Source: Pedobacter segetis
Lineage (GTDB): Bacteria; Bacteroidota; Bacteroidia; Sphingobacteriales; Sphingobacteriaceae
DNA length: 64,000 nucleotides
Reading direction: 5' to 3'
Assembly: GCF_016623585.1 (NCBI RefSeq)
Contig: NZ_JAEHFY010000006.1
Coordinates: forward strand, 62,001-126,000
The translations under genes were made by a program, and so were the position numbers. The notes under the pieces were generated by a model that saw nothing but the letters and a program-made list of their open reading frames with translations, had not been told where the DNA came from and did not search any database. The number at the start of each line of letters is the position of its first letter. The first letter of the stretch is position 1. Shown here in pieces: positions 1 to 9,164 of this stretch.

Positions 1-2060
1 TTAGCCGTGAAAGAAATTAGTTTTACGGGTAATGTACCAACTTTACCAACCAAAAATGGTGCAAAGCTAGAAACTGTGGTGGTAATGGTATTGGCCGTAT
101 TATCGCCAGGGCCAGTAAAAGTACCGTAAGAAGAACCCGTATATTGTGCAACGCCTACACCTGCATCAGCAAATCCATTAAAATTGCTTCCTTCTAAACT
201 GGCATCCCAACCTAATGTTACATCACAATTGCCAGTACCGCTGGTTCTTGCAATATTGTAAATAGCATCTACTAAATCGGCTTTTTGAGTTCCTGATAGT
301 GCAGTTCCGTTTGGTGTGGCATCATTAGTTGCGCCTTGGAAAACGTTGATAGAAAAATCTGAACTTGCTGCGGGATTAAGAGTAACTGGTAAATAATTAG
401 ATGTTGAACCCACAGGTACTGATTTTGAAGCTGTTACTCCTAAAACTAAAACTTTACCCACATTGGCACCCGAAGTTTGTGTATTTAAATAGCTGGTTGA
501 TGAGCCTCCGTTAATAGAAGTGGTAGAAGAAAGGGTCAAGTTTTGTGATGGTGCAATATTTATCATTCCATTATTTAAGGAAAGATTTCCGACAATATTA
601 AGATTACTACCTATAGTAATTGAAGAATTAGCACCTGTCCTATCCATTATTAAATTATTTAAATTTTGGCTTCCTGAAGTGAATACCAATGTGCCAGAAT
701 TACCGCCGGTACTTCCTCCAATTGATAAACTAGCATTTGTGTTACCAGTTATTGTTCCTGTACCAGAAATATTACCATTAACAACCAATGTCATCGTTGT
801 TGAAGGAGTTAAGGCTGTTATCCCGTTATTGACTAAATTTGTAATAGTGCGTCCTCCGGTAATTGTATAAGTAACCCCAGAATTTACAGTTAAAGTCCCA
901 ATTTTTCCAGGGGCTTGGGTGCTTGGTAATTCTCCGGTATTAGAAACAGAAGAACCTATTTCTATATTTACCAAATCTGTTGCCTGTGTACCAAGCTGTA
1001 TAATAGATGTACTTCCAATGGATGTTCCGGAGGTTGTGCTCCTTTTTATTGTAGAACCATTTGCCATGGTACAAATGTTTGAAACAGCCGATAAAGTTGC
1101 CGTACCAGAAATCACTAAGCTATTATTTACCGTAAAATTAGTTGAAGCAGTTTTAGTGCTTGTATTGATTAAAACCAAATCATAATAATTATTAATAAGT
1201 ATTGCGCCATCTGAATTATTTGAACCAGGGCTTAAGAATGTTTGAGTTCCAGCTTTACTGTAAACCACTTTTCCGTTATTGTTAAAGGTTGTACAATCCA
1301 TTGTAGGCGTTGAGCCGGTAAGCTCTAAAGTTGCACCGTTTTCTATAGTAACGGTACCGCATTTGGTAGTAGAATTATTTCCTACAAAAGTAGATGATGC
1401 TCCACTTCTTGAAGTAATTAAAGTTGCCCCGCTCTTTATAGTTAAAGCTTCTGACGAGCCAATTGCAATAAATGACCCTGTAATAACCGTACCACTAGAA
1501 ATGGTAGTATTCTTAAATTTTATACCGGTATTTAAAGTCCCGATTGCCCCAACATTTAAGGCAAATTCTGCATCATTGGTTGTACCAGATGAATTCCACT
1601 CACCGGTCTCTGTAATATTTCTTGTAGCACCAATAAACTTTAAGATGCCAGGTAAAGTATTAGAGATCATACCACTAGCCGTGGCGGTACTGCTCGTTCC
1701 TGCATAAGTTCCATCTGATCCAGAAACATCGGCAGTGCCAGAAAATGCCCTAATCTTTCCGCTAACATTTAAAGTGTTTGTTCCAATAGCAACCCCTCCT
1801 GTTATGTTGATGTCTAGGTCTTTACAGTTTACGCTCGCAACATCAATCGTAATAACATGGGCATCTTGTATGTAAACATTGTTTGCAGCGGTTGGAGCCG
1901 TAGAAGCAGTTGCCCAAGTCCCTCCTGTTCTTATTTGCCAATTTGCAACATCGCTCCAGTTTCCCGTTGCTTTAGATCTATAATCACCATCAGTAGCTGT
2001 TTGGGCAAAACCCATTGTTGCAAATGCAAATAGCATTAAAAAGAGTAATAGTTTTTTCAT
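1..2060 (-). CDS. Large secreted beta-repeat protein, probable T9SS substrate (C-terminus outside window)
   Basis: The open frame runs from an ATG at 2060 without a stop to the window edge, giving about 686 residues. A signal peptide is clear (MKKLLLFLMLFAFATMGFAQ). The mature part is rich in Gly, Ser, Thr and Asn, with repeated short units such as SGTxT and NNGxI, as expected of a beta-helical or beta-sandwich surface protein. The last visible residues include LPVKLISFTA, which in Bacteroidota commonly comes just before a type IX sorting domain. I infer export by T9SS, but the sorting domain itself is not in view. Substrate and partner are unknown; adhesion is possible. It is followed upstream on the same strand by another secreted protein. 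Plus-strand frames over this gene are shadows. Confidence 0.8.
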   Translation of the reverse strand, partial: MKKLLLFLMLFAFATMGFAQTATDGDYRSKATGNWSDVANWQIRTGGTWATASTAPTAANNVYIQDAHVITIDVASVNCKDLDINITGGVAIGTNTLNVSGKIRAFSGTADVSGSDGTYAGTSSTATASGMISNTLPGILKFIGATRNITETGEWNSSGTTNDAEFALNVGAIGTLNTGIKFKNTTISSGTVITGSFIAIGSSEALTIKSGATLITSRSGASSTFVGNNSTTKCGTVTIENGATLELTGSTPTMDCTTFNNNGKVVYSKAGTQTFLSPGSNNSDGAILINNYYDLVLINTSTKTASTNFTVNNSLVISGTATLSAVSNICTMANGSTIKRSTTSGTSIGSTSIIQLGTQATDLVNIEIGSSVSNTGELPSTQAPGKIGTLTVNSGVTYTITGGRTITNLVNNGITALTPSTTMTLVVNGNISGTGTITGNTNASLSIGGSTGGNSGTLVFTSGSQNLNNLIMDRTGANSSITIGSNLNIVGNLSLNNGMINIAPSQNLTLSSTTSINGGSSTSYLNTQTSGANVGKVLVLGVTASKSVPVGSTSNYLPVTLNPAASSDFSINVFQGATNDATPNGTALSGTQKADLVDAIYNIARTSGTGNCDVTLGWDASLEGSNFNGFADAGVGVAQYTGSSYGTFTGPGDNTANTITTTVSSFAPFLVGKVGTLPVKLISFTA

Positions 2061-2145
2061 CGTATTTAATTTTAATTGGTTTATAATTATTTGGTTTCAA
2101 GTTGGGCAACCCGTTATTAGACAATTAATACGGCTTGCTTCTATT

Positions 2146-2970
2146 TTATAGATTATCCGCGTACTCTACATTATCTATCCAAGCGTAAGGCTTGGCATCG
2201 CTATCTTTTGGCTTGTAACCAAAAATGATGAAAGCATTAATTGCTTTACCCGCTTCTAAACCTGGGTTAGGGAAATCCATTGAGACTTTTGTTCCATTTA
2301 CCCAAACTTGGCTAGTGCCAGCTTTAATAGTTTGGTTATTGCCTTCCTTGGTATAGGTTTTGTCTTCTTTAGAATTGTTGGCATATATATCCAACATATA
2401 TTCGGTGTTTTTTGCAAAGGATGTACCTTTTAAAGTACTCCATTTTGTACCGTTTCGGTATGCGAACGCAATTTCGTCTCCTTCGGCCATTTGCCATCTA
2501 AAACCCGCAAAAATTTCGTCGCTACCTTCTTTGATGTTAGAATTTCCCCTAAAAACATCTTCATCATCTACAGAGTTTCCATTTGCATAATACCATTGCC
2601 CATTTGTAGAATTATCAAATTTGATATTAAAAGAGTTTTTGAGTACAGAAGTACCTGCAATATCATAAATGGCAAATTTACTGGTTGTAGTGCCCGCCAA
2701 CATCTCTAAACCAGCACCTTTGAAAAAGGAAGGTCCTTTTTTGGTTATGTTTAATTCTCCGGAACCATCAGAGGCATTGCGCACACGTACCGTTTGTTTG
2801 CTCTTATCTGGATTAACAGCAGGTTTAGGACCAAATTTTTTAGATGATGCACCAGGGTTTGGATTAAAAATGGATTCAGACTCTCCAAAATCATAAGTCC
2901 ATTTGTTTGTTTGAGCTTTGGCAGATAAACATATTGAAATGATCAATACAGTAATTAATTTTTTGTACAT
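2146..2970 (-). CDS. Secreted protein of unknown function, probable jelly-roll fold
   Basis: A 274-residue protein with a signal peptide (MYKKLITVLIISICLSAKAQ). The mature chain has many aromatic residues and alternating short strands (GQWYYANGN, EIFAGFRWQ, EIAFAYRNGTKW, YAWIDNVEYAD), which suggests a carbohydrate-binding or polysaccharide-lyase-like beta sandwich. I recognise no catalytic motif, and there is no T9SS sorting domain at the C-terminus. A good Bacteroidota promoter lies just upstream on the same strand, so it begins its own transcript, which may continue into the surface-protein gene 85 bp downstream. A periplasmic or extracellular role with glycans is inference from the fold impression only. 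Confidence 0.75.
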   Translation of the reverse strand: MYKKLITVLIISICLSAKAQTNKWTYDFGESESIFNPNPGASSKKFGPKPAVNPDKSKQTVRVRNASDGSGELNITKKGPSFFKGAGLEMLAGTTTSKFAIYDIAGTSVLKNSFNIKFDNSTNGQWYYANGNSVDDEDVFRGNSNIKEGSDEIFAGFRWQMAEGDEIAFAYRNGTKWSTLKGTSFAKNTEYMLDIYANNSKEDKTYTKEGNNQTIKAGTSQVWVNGTKVSMDFPNPGLEAGKAINAFIIFGYKPKDSDAKPYAWIDNVEYADNL

Positions 2971-3015
2971 CTTTTTTAGTTAAATAATAAATTGGCTAAC
3001 CAAATTTTGGTTAAC

Positions 3016-3045
3016 CAAAACTATGGTTTATTTTTTATTAAGCAA
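3016..3045 (-). promoter_or_regulatory. Bacteroidota-type promoter of the 2146-2970 gene
   Basis: On the minus strand TTG (3043-3045) is followed after 19 bases by TAGTTTTG (3016-3023), an exact match to the TTG-N19-21-TAnnTTTG consensus of Bacteroidota housekeeping promoters. Predicted transcription start is near 3009, giving a leader of about 40 bases. The -7 element sits beside an AT-rich inverted repeat (TTGGTTAACCAAA). Confidence 0.75.
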
Positions 3046-3254
3046 ATGATTATTGAAACTTAATGTTTCTGATATTCACTAGTCTAAATAATTGGTTATT
3101 ATAAAAGTAAATAGATGGCTACTTACCATGGGGTAGGATTTTAAATATTGGGAGTAATATCTTAAAAGCAAAAAAAATAGGGATATATATACTTCAAGAT
3201 TAAATATTACTGATAAAAAAGTAGGGGGGAAAATTTGAAAGAAAGCAGTAAAAA

Positions 3255-3284
3255 CAAAAAAAGATGCTAAAATTACTCAGCACC
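3255..3284 (-). terminator. Probable terminator of the GH13 gene
   Basis: Read on the minus strand, GGTGCT and AGCATC can form a 6-bp stem (one G-U pair) with a 10-base loop, followed by a run of T. It lies 24 bp after the stop codon of the GH13 gene. The stem is short, hence moderate confidence. Confidence 0.5.
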
Positions 3285-3307
3285 CTTTTTGTGATAAAAA
3301 TAATTTC

Positions 3308-5119
3308 TCAATCTTGAGATAAAATCAAAGCGGTATAAGGTGCGATAGAAACTTCGGCACTATGCTCAAAACCATCGCAAGCATCGGCGAAAGCCTCTAC
3401 ATCATAAGATTGGTAGTTACCAAACTCTTCGTTATAGCCTTCCCAGTCAGAATTGAACCTTACTTTCCAAATTCCTTCTCCGGGGAAACCTATTCTATAA
3501 ACCGCTTTTTCATCTGTAGAAAAATTTAGTACAATAACCGTAGTATCTTTAGGGCCACCTTCTTTCCATCGCTGGTAAGCAATCAGTTTTTGATCATTAT
3601 CTACCCTAATCATTTGGATGTTTTGCCCGCTTAAACCTAAAGTTGTTCCATTTTTATTTAAACGGAGGGCAATCAAATCTTTATGAAGATCAAAGTAACC
3701 TTTATATTTTTTCAATAAAGACCAATCTATCGGGTCGGTATCAGAAAACCATTTATCTTCCAATATCTCTTGGCCTTGAAAAATCATCGGGATGCCTGGA
3801 GCCGTCATTACCATAGCCATGCCCAAACTTGCCCTTTTTTTAGAAAACCAATTGTTCACATCGCCATGTCCGATCTCTTCCACGATCCTTGCGGTTCCGT
3901 TACCAACTTCGTCATGAGATTCTGTATAAATAACGCGTTTAAAAGCTCCGTTACTATAACGTTGGGTTAAAGCTTTAGCCGCCATTTCCATATCTCTATT
4001 TTCATCCTCTTGTGTGATCAGCACATCGCGGATGGTATGCACAAAAATAGAATCCCATTGGCTATCAAAACCTACGCCACCAGAAGCGGTATCATTTGTG
4101 ATGATTTCTAGGTTGTGCAAATCTTCTGCAATCATTATTTTTTGAGGATATTTTTCATTTACCTCTTCATTAATTTCTTTCAATAAACTTATGGCCTCAT
4201 AAATTCCCTGTGCCATATCTTGTCCTTCTTCCACATGGCGCATATAATAGGTGCTATCCAAACGCAAACCATCAATATGGAAATCCGTTAACCACATCCT
4301 AGCATTATCTTTTATATAATTTCTTACCTCTTGCCTACCATAATCTGGCCTTGTATCTCCCCAAGGCGTATTAGATTTCCAATCGTTATAAAAATAGATC
4401 CCTCCCTTTTCGTTTTCGCTCCAACCGTCAAATTGCCAAAGATCAATATCAGAAGGGCCAAAATGATTATAAACAGCATCTAAAACTACGGCTATACCGT
4501 TTTTATGGGCTTCCTTTACCAATTCTTTTAAAGCATTTGGCCCACCATAATCAGATTCTATCGCAAAGGGATAAGCTGGATTATAGCCCCAAGAATATGC
4601 CCCAGGAAACTCATAAGGTGGCATAATCTCTATCACGTTAATTCCCAAATCTTTTAAGTAAGGTATTTTCTCTTTTAAGGTATAAAAATCGCCGGGTTTG
4701 TTATCTTCTTTTACGTTAAAAGTACCTATATGAAGCTCATACATAACTGCTTCGTTCCAATAAGGCATAAAAGATTCATCGCCATCCCAATCAAAACTAT
4801 TGATGTCATAAACAACAGAGTTCCCGTTAGAATTAGTCAATTCCCTAGCATAAGGATCGTTCTTAAAAAGCTTATCATCATTTTGGCTGATGATTATAAA
4901 TTTATATTGGCTACCTGCTTTGGCATTTGGTACATTTAAAGCATAATAACCATTTTCTTCTTGTGCTAATTCTAGCTCATCATCTGTCCAGTTATTAAAG
5001 TCTCCGGTTACAAAAACTTGTTTTGCATTTGGTGCCCAAACCCTAAAGAATACACCTTTATCGTTTACGATGGCTCCCATGCCACCAATATTGTTTTTTT
5101 TGTTCGATTCTTTTGCCAT
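3308..5119 (-). CDS. GH13 family alpha-glucan enzyme with N-terminal CBM48 (amylase or branching-enzyme-like)
   Basis: A 603-residue protein without signal peptide, so probably cytoplasmic. An N-terminal CBM48/early-set domain (FRVWAPNAKQVFVTGDFNNW, about residues 24-43) precedes a GH13 (beta/alpha)8 barrel. The four GH13 regions are visible: DAVYNHFG, GLRLDS (nucleophile Asp near 287), IAEDLH (acid/base Glu near 330) and ESHDE (transition-state Asp near 400). An all-beta C-terminal domain ends in APYTALILS. The family acts on alpha-1,4/1,6-glucans such as glycogen. The HDEVGN form of region IV resembles branching and trehalose-forming enzymes more than plain amylases, so the exact reaction is open. 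ATG start at 5119; no other glycogen gene is adjacent. Confidence 0.88.
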   Translation of the reverse strand: MAKESNKKNNIGGMGAIVNDKGVFFRVWAPNAKQVFVTGDFNNWTDDELELAQEENGYYALNVPNAKAGSQYKFIIISQNDDKLFKNDPYARELTNSNGNSVVYDINSFDWDGDESFMPYWNEAVMYELHIGTFNVKEDNKPGDFYTLKEKIPYLKDLGINVIEIMPPYEFPGAYSWGYNPAYPFAIESDYGGPNALKELVKEAHKNGIAVVLDAVYNHFGPSDIDLWQFDGWSENEKGGIYFYNDWKSNTPWGDTRPDYGRQEVRNYIKDNARMWLTDFHIDGLRLDSTYYMRHVEEGQDMAQGIYEAISLLKEINEEVNEKYPQKIMIAEDLHNLEIITNDTASGGVGFDSQWDSIFVHTIRDVLITQEDENRDMEMAAKALTQRYSNGAFKRVIYTESHDEVGNGTARIVEEIGHGDVNNWFSKKRASLGMAMVMTAPGIPMIFQGQEILEDKWFSDTDPIDWSLLKKYKGYFDLHKDLIALRLNKNGTTLGLSGQNIQMIRVDNDQKLIAYQRWKEGGPKDTTVIVLNFSTDEKAVYRIGFPGEGIWKVRFNSDWEGYNEEFGNYQSYDVEAFADACDGFEHSAEVSIAPYTALILSQD

Positions 5120-5425
5120 AAAACTTTTTATTTAATTGTGATAAGCTAATTTGAAGCCAATAAAATCTGAGGAAAATAAATTTATGGGGTTAAATAGTTA
5201 GCCATTGGCTCTTAATTTTTTTGTTCTGTTGTCAACAAAGATCCTGCTACTGGTTTGCGAAGTGGTAAAACGCTCCGATCATTATCAAACCAATGATAAA
5301 TTATAAAATTAAGATTGGTTAATATTTACCTCAAATAAAAAACCACAACATTAAACAATTGTTAATGTAGATAGAATTAAAAAGTTAATTCTTATTTTGA
5401 GCAGCGAACACAAGTACAGAAAAGA
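5120..5425. other. Divergent intergenic region with an inverted repeat
   Basis: A 306-bp AT-rich gap between the divergent GH13 and rnr genes. I found no exact TAnnTTTG promoter; the nearest to one on the plus strand is TTATTTTG just before rnr. The only clear structure is a 7-bp perfect inverted repeat (ACATTAA, ACAATTG, TTAATGT) at 5348-5368, which could be a regulator site or a weak hairpin. I see no small gene or RNA. Confidence 0.5.
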
Positions 5426-7555
5426 ATGTCTAATCACAACGGAAACTCTATAAAGCAAGTCCTCTTACAACTTATTTCAAACGTTTTTGAGCAATCTGGC
5501 AACAAGCCATTAAATCATAGGCAAGTAGCCGCCCAATTAAACATCATTGATCCCGCTTCTAAGGCCACTATTTTAGAGATTTTAGAAGATGAAACGGTTA
5601 ACGGTATCTTTTTGGAAGTTGGCAAGGGCAAATATAAACTGCATGAGGTAAAAGCATTCTTAACCGGTAAAATCTCTATGGCTAATGATGGTTCTGCATT
5701 TTTGATACCAGATGATGAGTTTGAAAAGGATATTTACATAGGCCCCAGAAAATTAAGAACCGCTTTACATGGCGATTTAGTTAAACTTCATGTTTATGAG
5801 AGCAGCAAGGGAAAACGTAAAGAAGGCGAAGTAGTTGAGATTTTGCAAAGGGCCAAAATGGAGTTTACCGGCATTGTCAAACTCTCCCAGCACTTTGCTT
5901 TTTTCATTCCGGATGATCGCAAGATGTTGCATGATATCTTTATCCCTTTAGAGGATTTGAACGGTGCAAAAAACGGGATGAAGGCTTTGGCCAAAATAGT
6001 TGATTGGCCTTCTGGTGCTAAAAACCCAGTAGGTATCATCAAAAACATTTTAGGTAAACAAGGCGAGAACAATACCGAAATGAACGCTATTTTAGCTGAA
6101 TACGGTTTTCCCCTAACCTTCCCGGCCGAAGTAGAAAAAGAAGCCGAGAGCATTTCTACGGCGATCACAAAAGAAGAAATCGCAAAAAGAAGAGACTTTA
6201 GGGAGGTTACCACTTTTACCATTGATCCTTTTGATGCCAAAGATTTTGATGATGCCATTTCGTTTAAGACTTTGGAAAACGGAAATTATGAAGTGGGTGT
6301 ACACATTGCAGATGTTTCCCATTATCTAATTCCAGATTCTGCCCTTGATAAAGAGGCTTACGAACGCGGCACTTCCGTTTACTTGGTAGATCGGGTTATC
6401 CCGATGTTGCCCGAGGTTTTATCTAACGGTTTGTGTTCTTTAAGGCCCAAAGAAGAAAAATATTGCTTTTCTGCCGTTTTTGAATTAGATAAGGAAGCAA
6501 ACATACACAGCCAATGGTTTGGCAAAACCGTAATCTATAGTGATAAAAGGTTTGCCTACGAAGATGTTCAAGAGATTATTGAAGCAAAAAAAGGCGAATT
6601 TAGCAAAGAGATCCTCACGCTAAATGCCCTAGCTTATAAATTGAGGGAACGTAAGTTTAAACACGGGGCAATCAGCTTTGAAAGCACTGAAGTAAAGTTT
6701 AAACTAGACGAGCGGGGTAAACCAATTGGCGTTTATGTAAAAGAGCGTAAAGATGCGCATAAACTGATAGAGGATTTTATGCTTTTGGCCAATAAAAAAG
6801 TGGCAGAATATATCGCTAAAAAAGGAAAGGGAAAACACAAATATACCTTTGTTTACAGGGCGCATGATACCCCAAAACCTGAAAGCTTAAAAGCATTTGC
6901 AGAGTTTGCCGCAAAATTTGGACATAAAATATCTACCAAAACAGATCGCGAAACCGCAAGGTCCTTAAATAAATTAATGGCAGATGTAGAAGGAACAAAA
7001 GAACAAAACGTTTTAACATCTTTAGCCATCCGTTCTATGGCCAAAGCTATTTATACCACAAAAAGCAGCAGCCATTATGGTTTGGCTTTTGATTTCTATA
7101 CGCATTTTACCTCACCGATCCGCCGGTATCCCGATGTGATGGTACATCGATTATTAGAACATTATTTAAACGGTGGCGATAACGTAAGTGCCGAGCATTA
7201 TGAAAAAATGTGCCAACACGCTTCACAAATGGAGAAAAAGGCAGCTGATGCAGAAAGAGCTTCCATTAAATATAAACAAGCAGAATACCTTCAAGATAAT
7301 ATTGGCCAAAACTACCAAGGTATTATCTCTGGTTTAACCGAGTGGGGAATGTATGTAGAAATTGAAGAGAACAAATGTGAAGGGATGATCAGGTTAAGGG
7401 ATATTTCTGATGATTTTTATGTGCTAGACGAAAAAAACTATTGCATCATCGGCCAAAAGAAAAAGAAAAAATACCAATTGGGGGATGAAGTTAAGATAAA
7501 GGTAAAACGGGTAGATCTGGCCAAAAGGCAAATCGATTTCATTTTGATGAGCTGA
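5426..7555 (+). CDS. rnr: Ribonuclease R
   Basis: A 709-residue RNase II/R family 3'-5' exoribonuclease, which degrades structured RNA and takes part in RNA quality control. The order is: N-terminal winged helix (about 1-70), two cold-shock/OB domains, the RNB catalytic domain with the acidic motif DPFDAKDFDDA near residues 269-279, the conserved HFTSPIRRYPD near 563, and a C-terminal S1 domain with a basic tail (KKKKK region). Length is normal for RNase R and longer than RNase II. ATG at 5426. It stands alone; the tandem arrays begin right after its stop codon. Confidence 0.95.
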   Translation: MSNHNGNSIKQVLLQLISNVFEQSGNKPLNHRQVAAQLNIIDPASKATILEILEDETVNGIFLEVGKGKYKLHEVKAFLTGKISMANDGSAFLIPDDEFEKDIYIGPRKLRTALHGDLVKLHVYESSKGKRKEGEVVEILQRAKMEFTGIVKLSQHFAFFIPDDRKMLHDIFIPLEDLNGAKNGMKALAKIVDWPSGAKNPVGIIKNILGKQGENNTEMNAILAEYGFPLTFPAEVEKEAESISTAITKEEIAKRRDFREVTTFTIDPFDAKDFDDAISFKTLENGNYEVGVHIADVSHYLIPDSALDKEAYERGTSVYLVDRVIPMLPEVLSNGLCSLRPKEEKYCFSAVFELDKEANIHSQWFGKTVIYSDKRFAYEDVQEIIEAKKGEFSKEILTLNALAYKLRERKFKHGAISFESTEVKFKLDERGKPIGVYVKERKDAHKLIEDFMLLANKKVAEYIAKKGKGKHKYTFVYRAHDTPKPESLKAFAEFAAKFGHKISTKTDRETARSLNKLMADVEGTKEQNVLTSLAIRSMAKAIYTTKSSSHYGLAFDFYTHFTSPIRRYPDVMVHRLLEHYLNGGDNVSAEHYEKMCQHASQMEKKAADAERASIKYKQAEYLQDNIGQNYQGIISGLTEWGMYVEIEENKCEGMIRLRDISDDFYVLDEKNYCIIGQKKKKKYQLGDEVKIKVKRVDLAKRQIDFILMS

Positions 7556-7564
7556 TTCTTAATT

Positions 7565-7738
7565 TTGTGGAAAGCTGTAATCGGTTGCCTGATTTGTGGA
7601 AAGATGTAATCTGTTGCTTGTTTTGTGGAAAGCTGTAATCGGTTGCCTGTTTTGTGGAAAGCTGTGATCGGTTGCTTGTTTTGTGGAAAGCTGTAATCTG
7701 TTGCCTGTTTTGTGGAAAGATGTAATCTGTTGCTTGTT
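7565..7738. repeat. Tandem array, 29-bp unit, six copies
   Basis: Six units begin with TTGTGGAAAG at 7565, 7594, 7623, 7652, 7681 and 7710, an exact 29-bp period. Units differ by a few substitutions, with two recurring variants in the middle (GCTGTAATCGG or GATGTAATCTG). The period is not a multiple of three, so it does not encode a protein repeat. There are no unique spacers, which excludes CRISPR. It begins 10 bases after the rnr stop codon and abuts the second array. Read on the minus strand the unit contains ACCGATTAC, which also occurs in the second array. Confidence 0.95.
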
Positions 7739-7739
7739 T

Positions 7740-8150
7740 ACCGATCACAAATAACAAACTATAAAAGCACCGATTACTGAATACCGATTACCAATCACAA
7801 ATAACAAACTATAAAAGCACCGATTACTGAATACCGATTACCGATCACAAATAACAAACCATAAAAGCACCGATTACTGAATACCGATTACCGATCACAA
7901 ATAACAAACTATAAAAGCACCGATTACCGATCACAAATAACAAACTATAAAAGCACCGATTACCGATCACAAATAACAAACCATAAAAGCACCGATTACT
8001 GAATACCGATGACCGATCACAAATAACAAACCATAAAAGCACCGATTACTGAATACCGATGACCGATCACAAATAACAAACCATAAAAGCACCGATTACT
8101 GAATACCGATTACCGATCACAAATAACAAATCATAAAAGCACCTATTACA
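7740..8150. repeat. Tandem array, 50-bp unit with two 36-bp short forms, nine copies
   Basis: Units begin ACCGATCACAAATAACAAA at 7740, 7790 (one substitution), 7840, 7890, 7926, 7962, 8012, 8062 and 8112. Most are 50 bp. The units at 7890 and 7926 are 36 bp and lack 14 bases between two copies of ACCGATT, the expected product of slippage or recombination between short direct repeats. The last unit is degenerate and breaks off about 30 bases before the next start codon. Near-identity of the units suggests recent expansion or continuing homogenisation. Function unknown. Confidence 0.95.
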
Positions 8151-8179
8151 AAAAAAATACAAAGCACCGAACAAAAAGA

Positions 8180-9154
8180 ATGCACAGCATACAACAATTA
8201 CAAAATATTATAGATAAGGCAGTTAAAGAAACAACATACCCTCTAGAGCCTAAAGAATTATACCAACCTATTGCTTATTTAATGGCTTTGGGCGGCAAAA
8301 GATTGAGACCTGCCTTGGTTTTAATGGCCACAGATTTATTTAATGGCAATATTGATGATGCGCTCTCGCCTGCCCTTGCCGTAGAACTGTTCCATAATTT
8401 TACCTTGATGCATGATGACATTATGGATAAAGCCCCTTTAAGACGTGGACAACCAACCGTACATGCCAAATGGAACGATTCTGTTGCGATACTTTCTGGA
8501 GATGTAATGTTTGTGAAAGCCTACAAAATGATGATCCAGGTTAAACCTGAGATTTTATCAGACGTTTTGGAAGTTTTTAATGCAACAGCGATTGGCGTTT
8601 GCGAAGGGCAACAAATAGACATGAACTTTGAAAACAGAGATATAGTTGAAGTTGATGAATACCTAGAGATGATAAGGCTAAAAACCGCCGTTTTGGTGGG
8701 CGGTGCTTTAAAGATCGGTGCTTTAATCGGCAATGCTTCAAAAACAGATGCAGATAACCTTTATCAATTTGGAGAGAATTTAGGTATCGCTTTCCAACTA
8801 CAGGACGATATTTTAGATGTTTACGGCGACCCTTTAAAATTTGGCAAACAAGTTGGTGGCGATATCATATCCAATAAAAAAACCTTTTTGCTAATTAAAG
8901 CTTTAGAATTGGCCAAAGGCGATGATTTAATAGCGCTTAAACATTGGATAACAAAAACTGATTTTAATGCCGAGGAAAAAGTAAACGCAGTAAGGAATAT
9001 TTATGACAAAATAGGCATTAGGGATTTATCAGAACGCTTGATGCAATCTTATACCCAAATAGCCTTAAACAATCTAGAAAAAATAAAAGCACCTGCAGAA
9101 AACAAAAGTGTTTTGATGGATTTTGCGGATATGCTGATCAAAAGAGAAAATTAA
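8180..9154 (+). CDS. Polyprenyl (farnesyl/geranylgeranyl-type) diphosphate synthase
   Basis: A 324-residue trans-isoprenyl diphosphate synthase. The first aspartate-rich motif is DDIMD (near residue 80), followed by GQPTVHAKW; the second is DDILD (near 212), with GKQVGGDI after it. The family condenses isopentenyl diphosphate with an allylic diphosphate for quinone side chains, carotenoids or lipid carriers; chain length cannot be read safely from sequence alone. ATG at 8180, directly after the tandem arrays, so its upstream regulatory region is short or lies within them. The hydroxyacyl-CoA dehydrogenase gene follows after 10 bp, which suggests co-transcription. Confidence 0.93.
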   Translation: MHSIQQLQNIIDKAVKETTYPLEPKELYQPIAYLMALGGKRLRPALVLMATDLFNGNIDDALSPALAVELFHNFTLMHDDIMDKAPLRRGQPTVHAKWNDSVAILSGDVMFVKAYKMMIQVKPEILSDVLEVFNATAIGVCEGQQIDMNFENRDIVEVDEYLEMIRLKTAVLVGGALKIGALIGNASKTDADNLYQFGENLGIAFQLQDDILDVYGDPLKFGKQVGGDIISNKKTFLLIKALELAKGDDLIALKHWITKTDFNAEEKVNAVRNIYDKIGIRDLSERLMQSYTQIALNNLEKIKAPAENKSVLMDFADMLIKREN

Positions 9155-9164
9155 AACAAAAAAC

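Larger units (their letters stand above)
2971..3307. other. Intergenic region with one promoter and one terminator
   Basis: This 337-bp gap carries the promoter of the secreted-protein gene (3016-3045) and a probable terminator of the GH13 gene (3255-3284). The stretch about 3050-3250 is AT-rich and I see no gene in it. Confidence 0.6.

Noticed and set aside
520-1707. Plus-strand frames within the first secreted-protein gene
   Set aside because: The minus-strand frame is continuous from a signal peptide at 2060 to the window edge and has clear secreted-protein composition; the plus-strand products are hydrophobic shadows.
7539-8042. Minus-strand frames over the tandem arrays
   Set aside because: They encode only translated repeats; the 29- and 50-bp periods are not multiples of three, so frames hold only by chance.
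7565-8150. Possible CRISPR array
   Set aside because: The repeats are contiguous tandem copies (29 bp, and 50/36 bp) with no unique spacers, and no cas gene is near.
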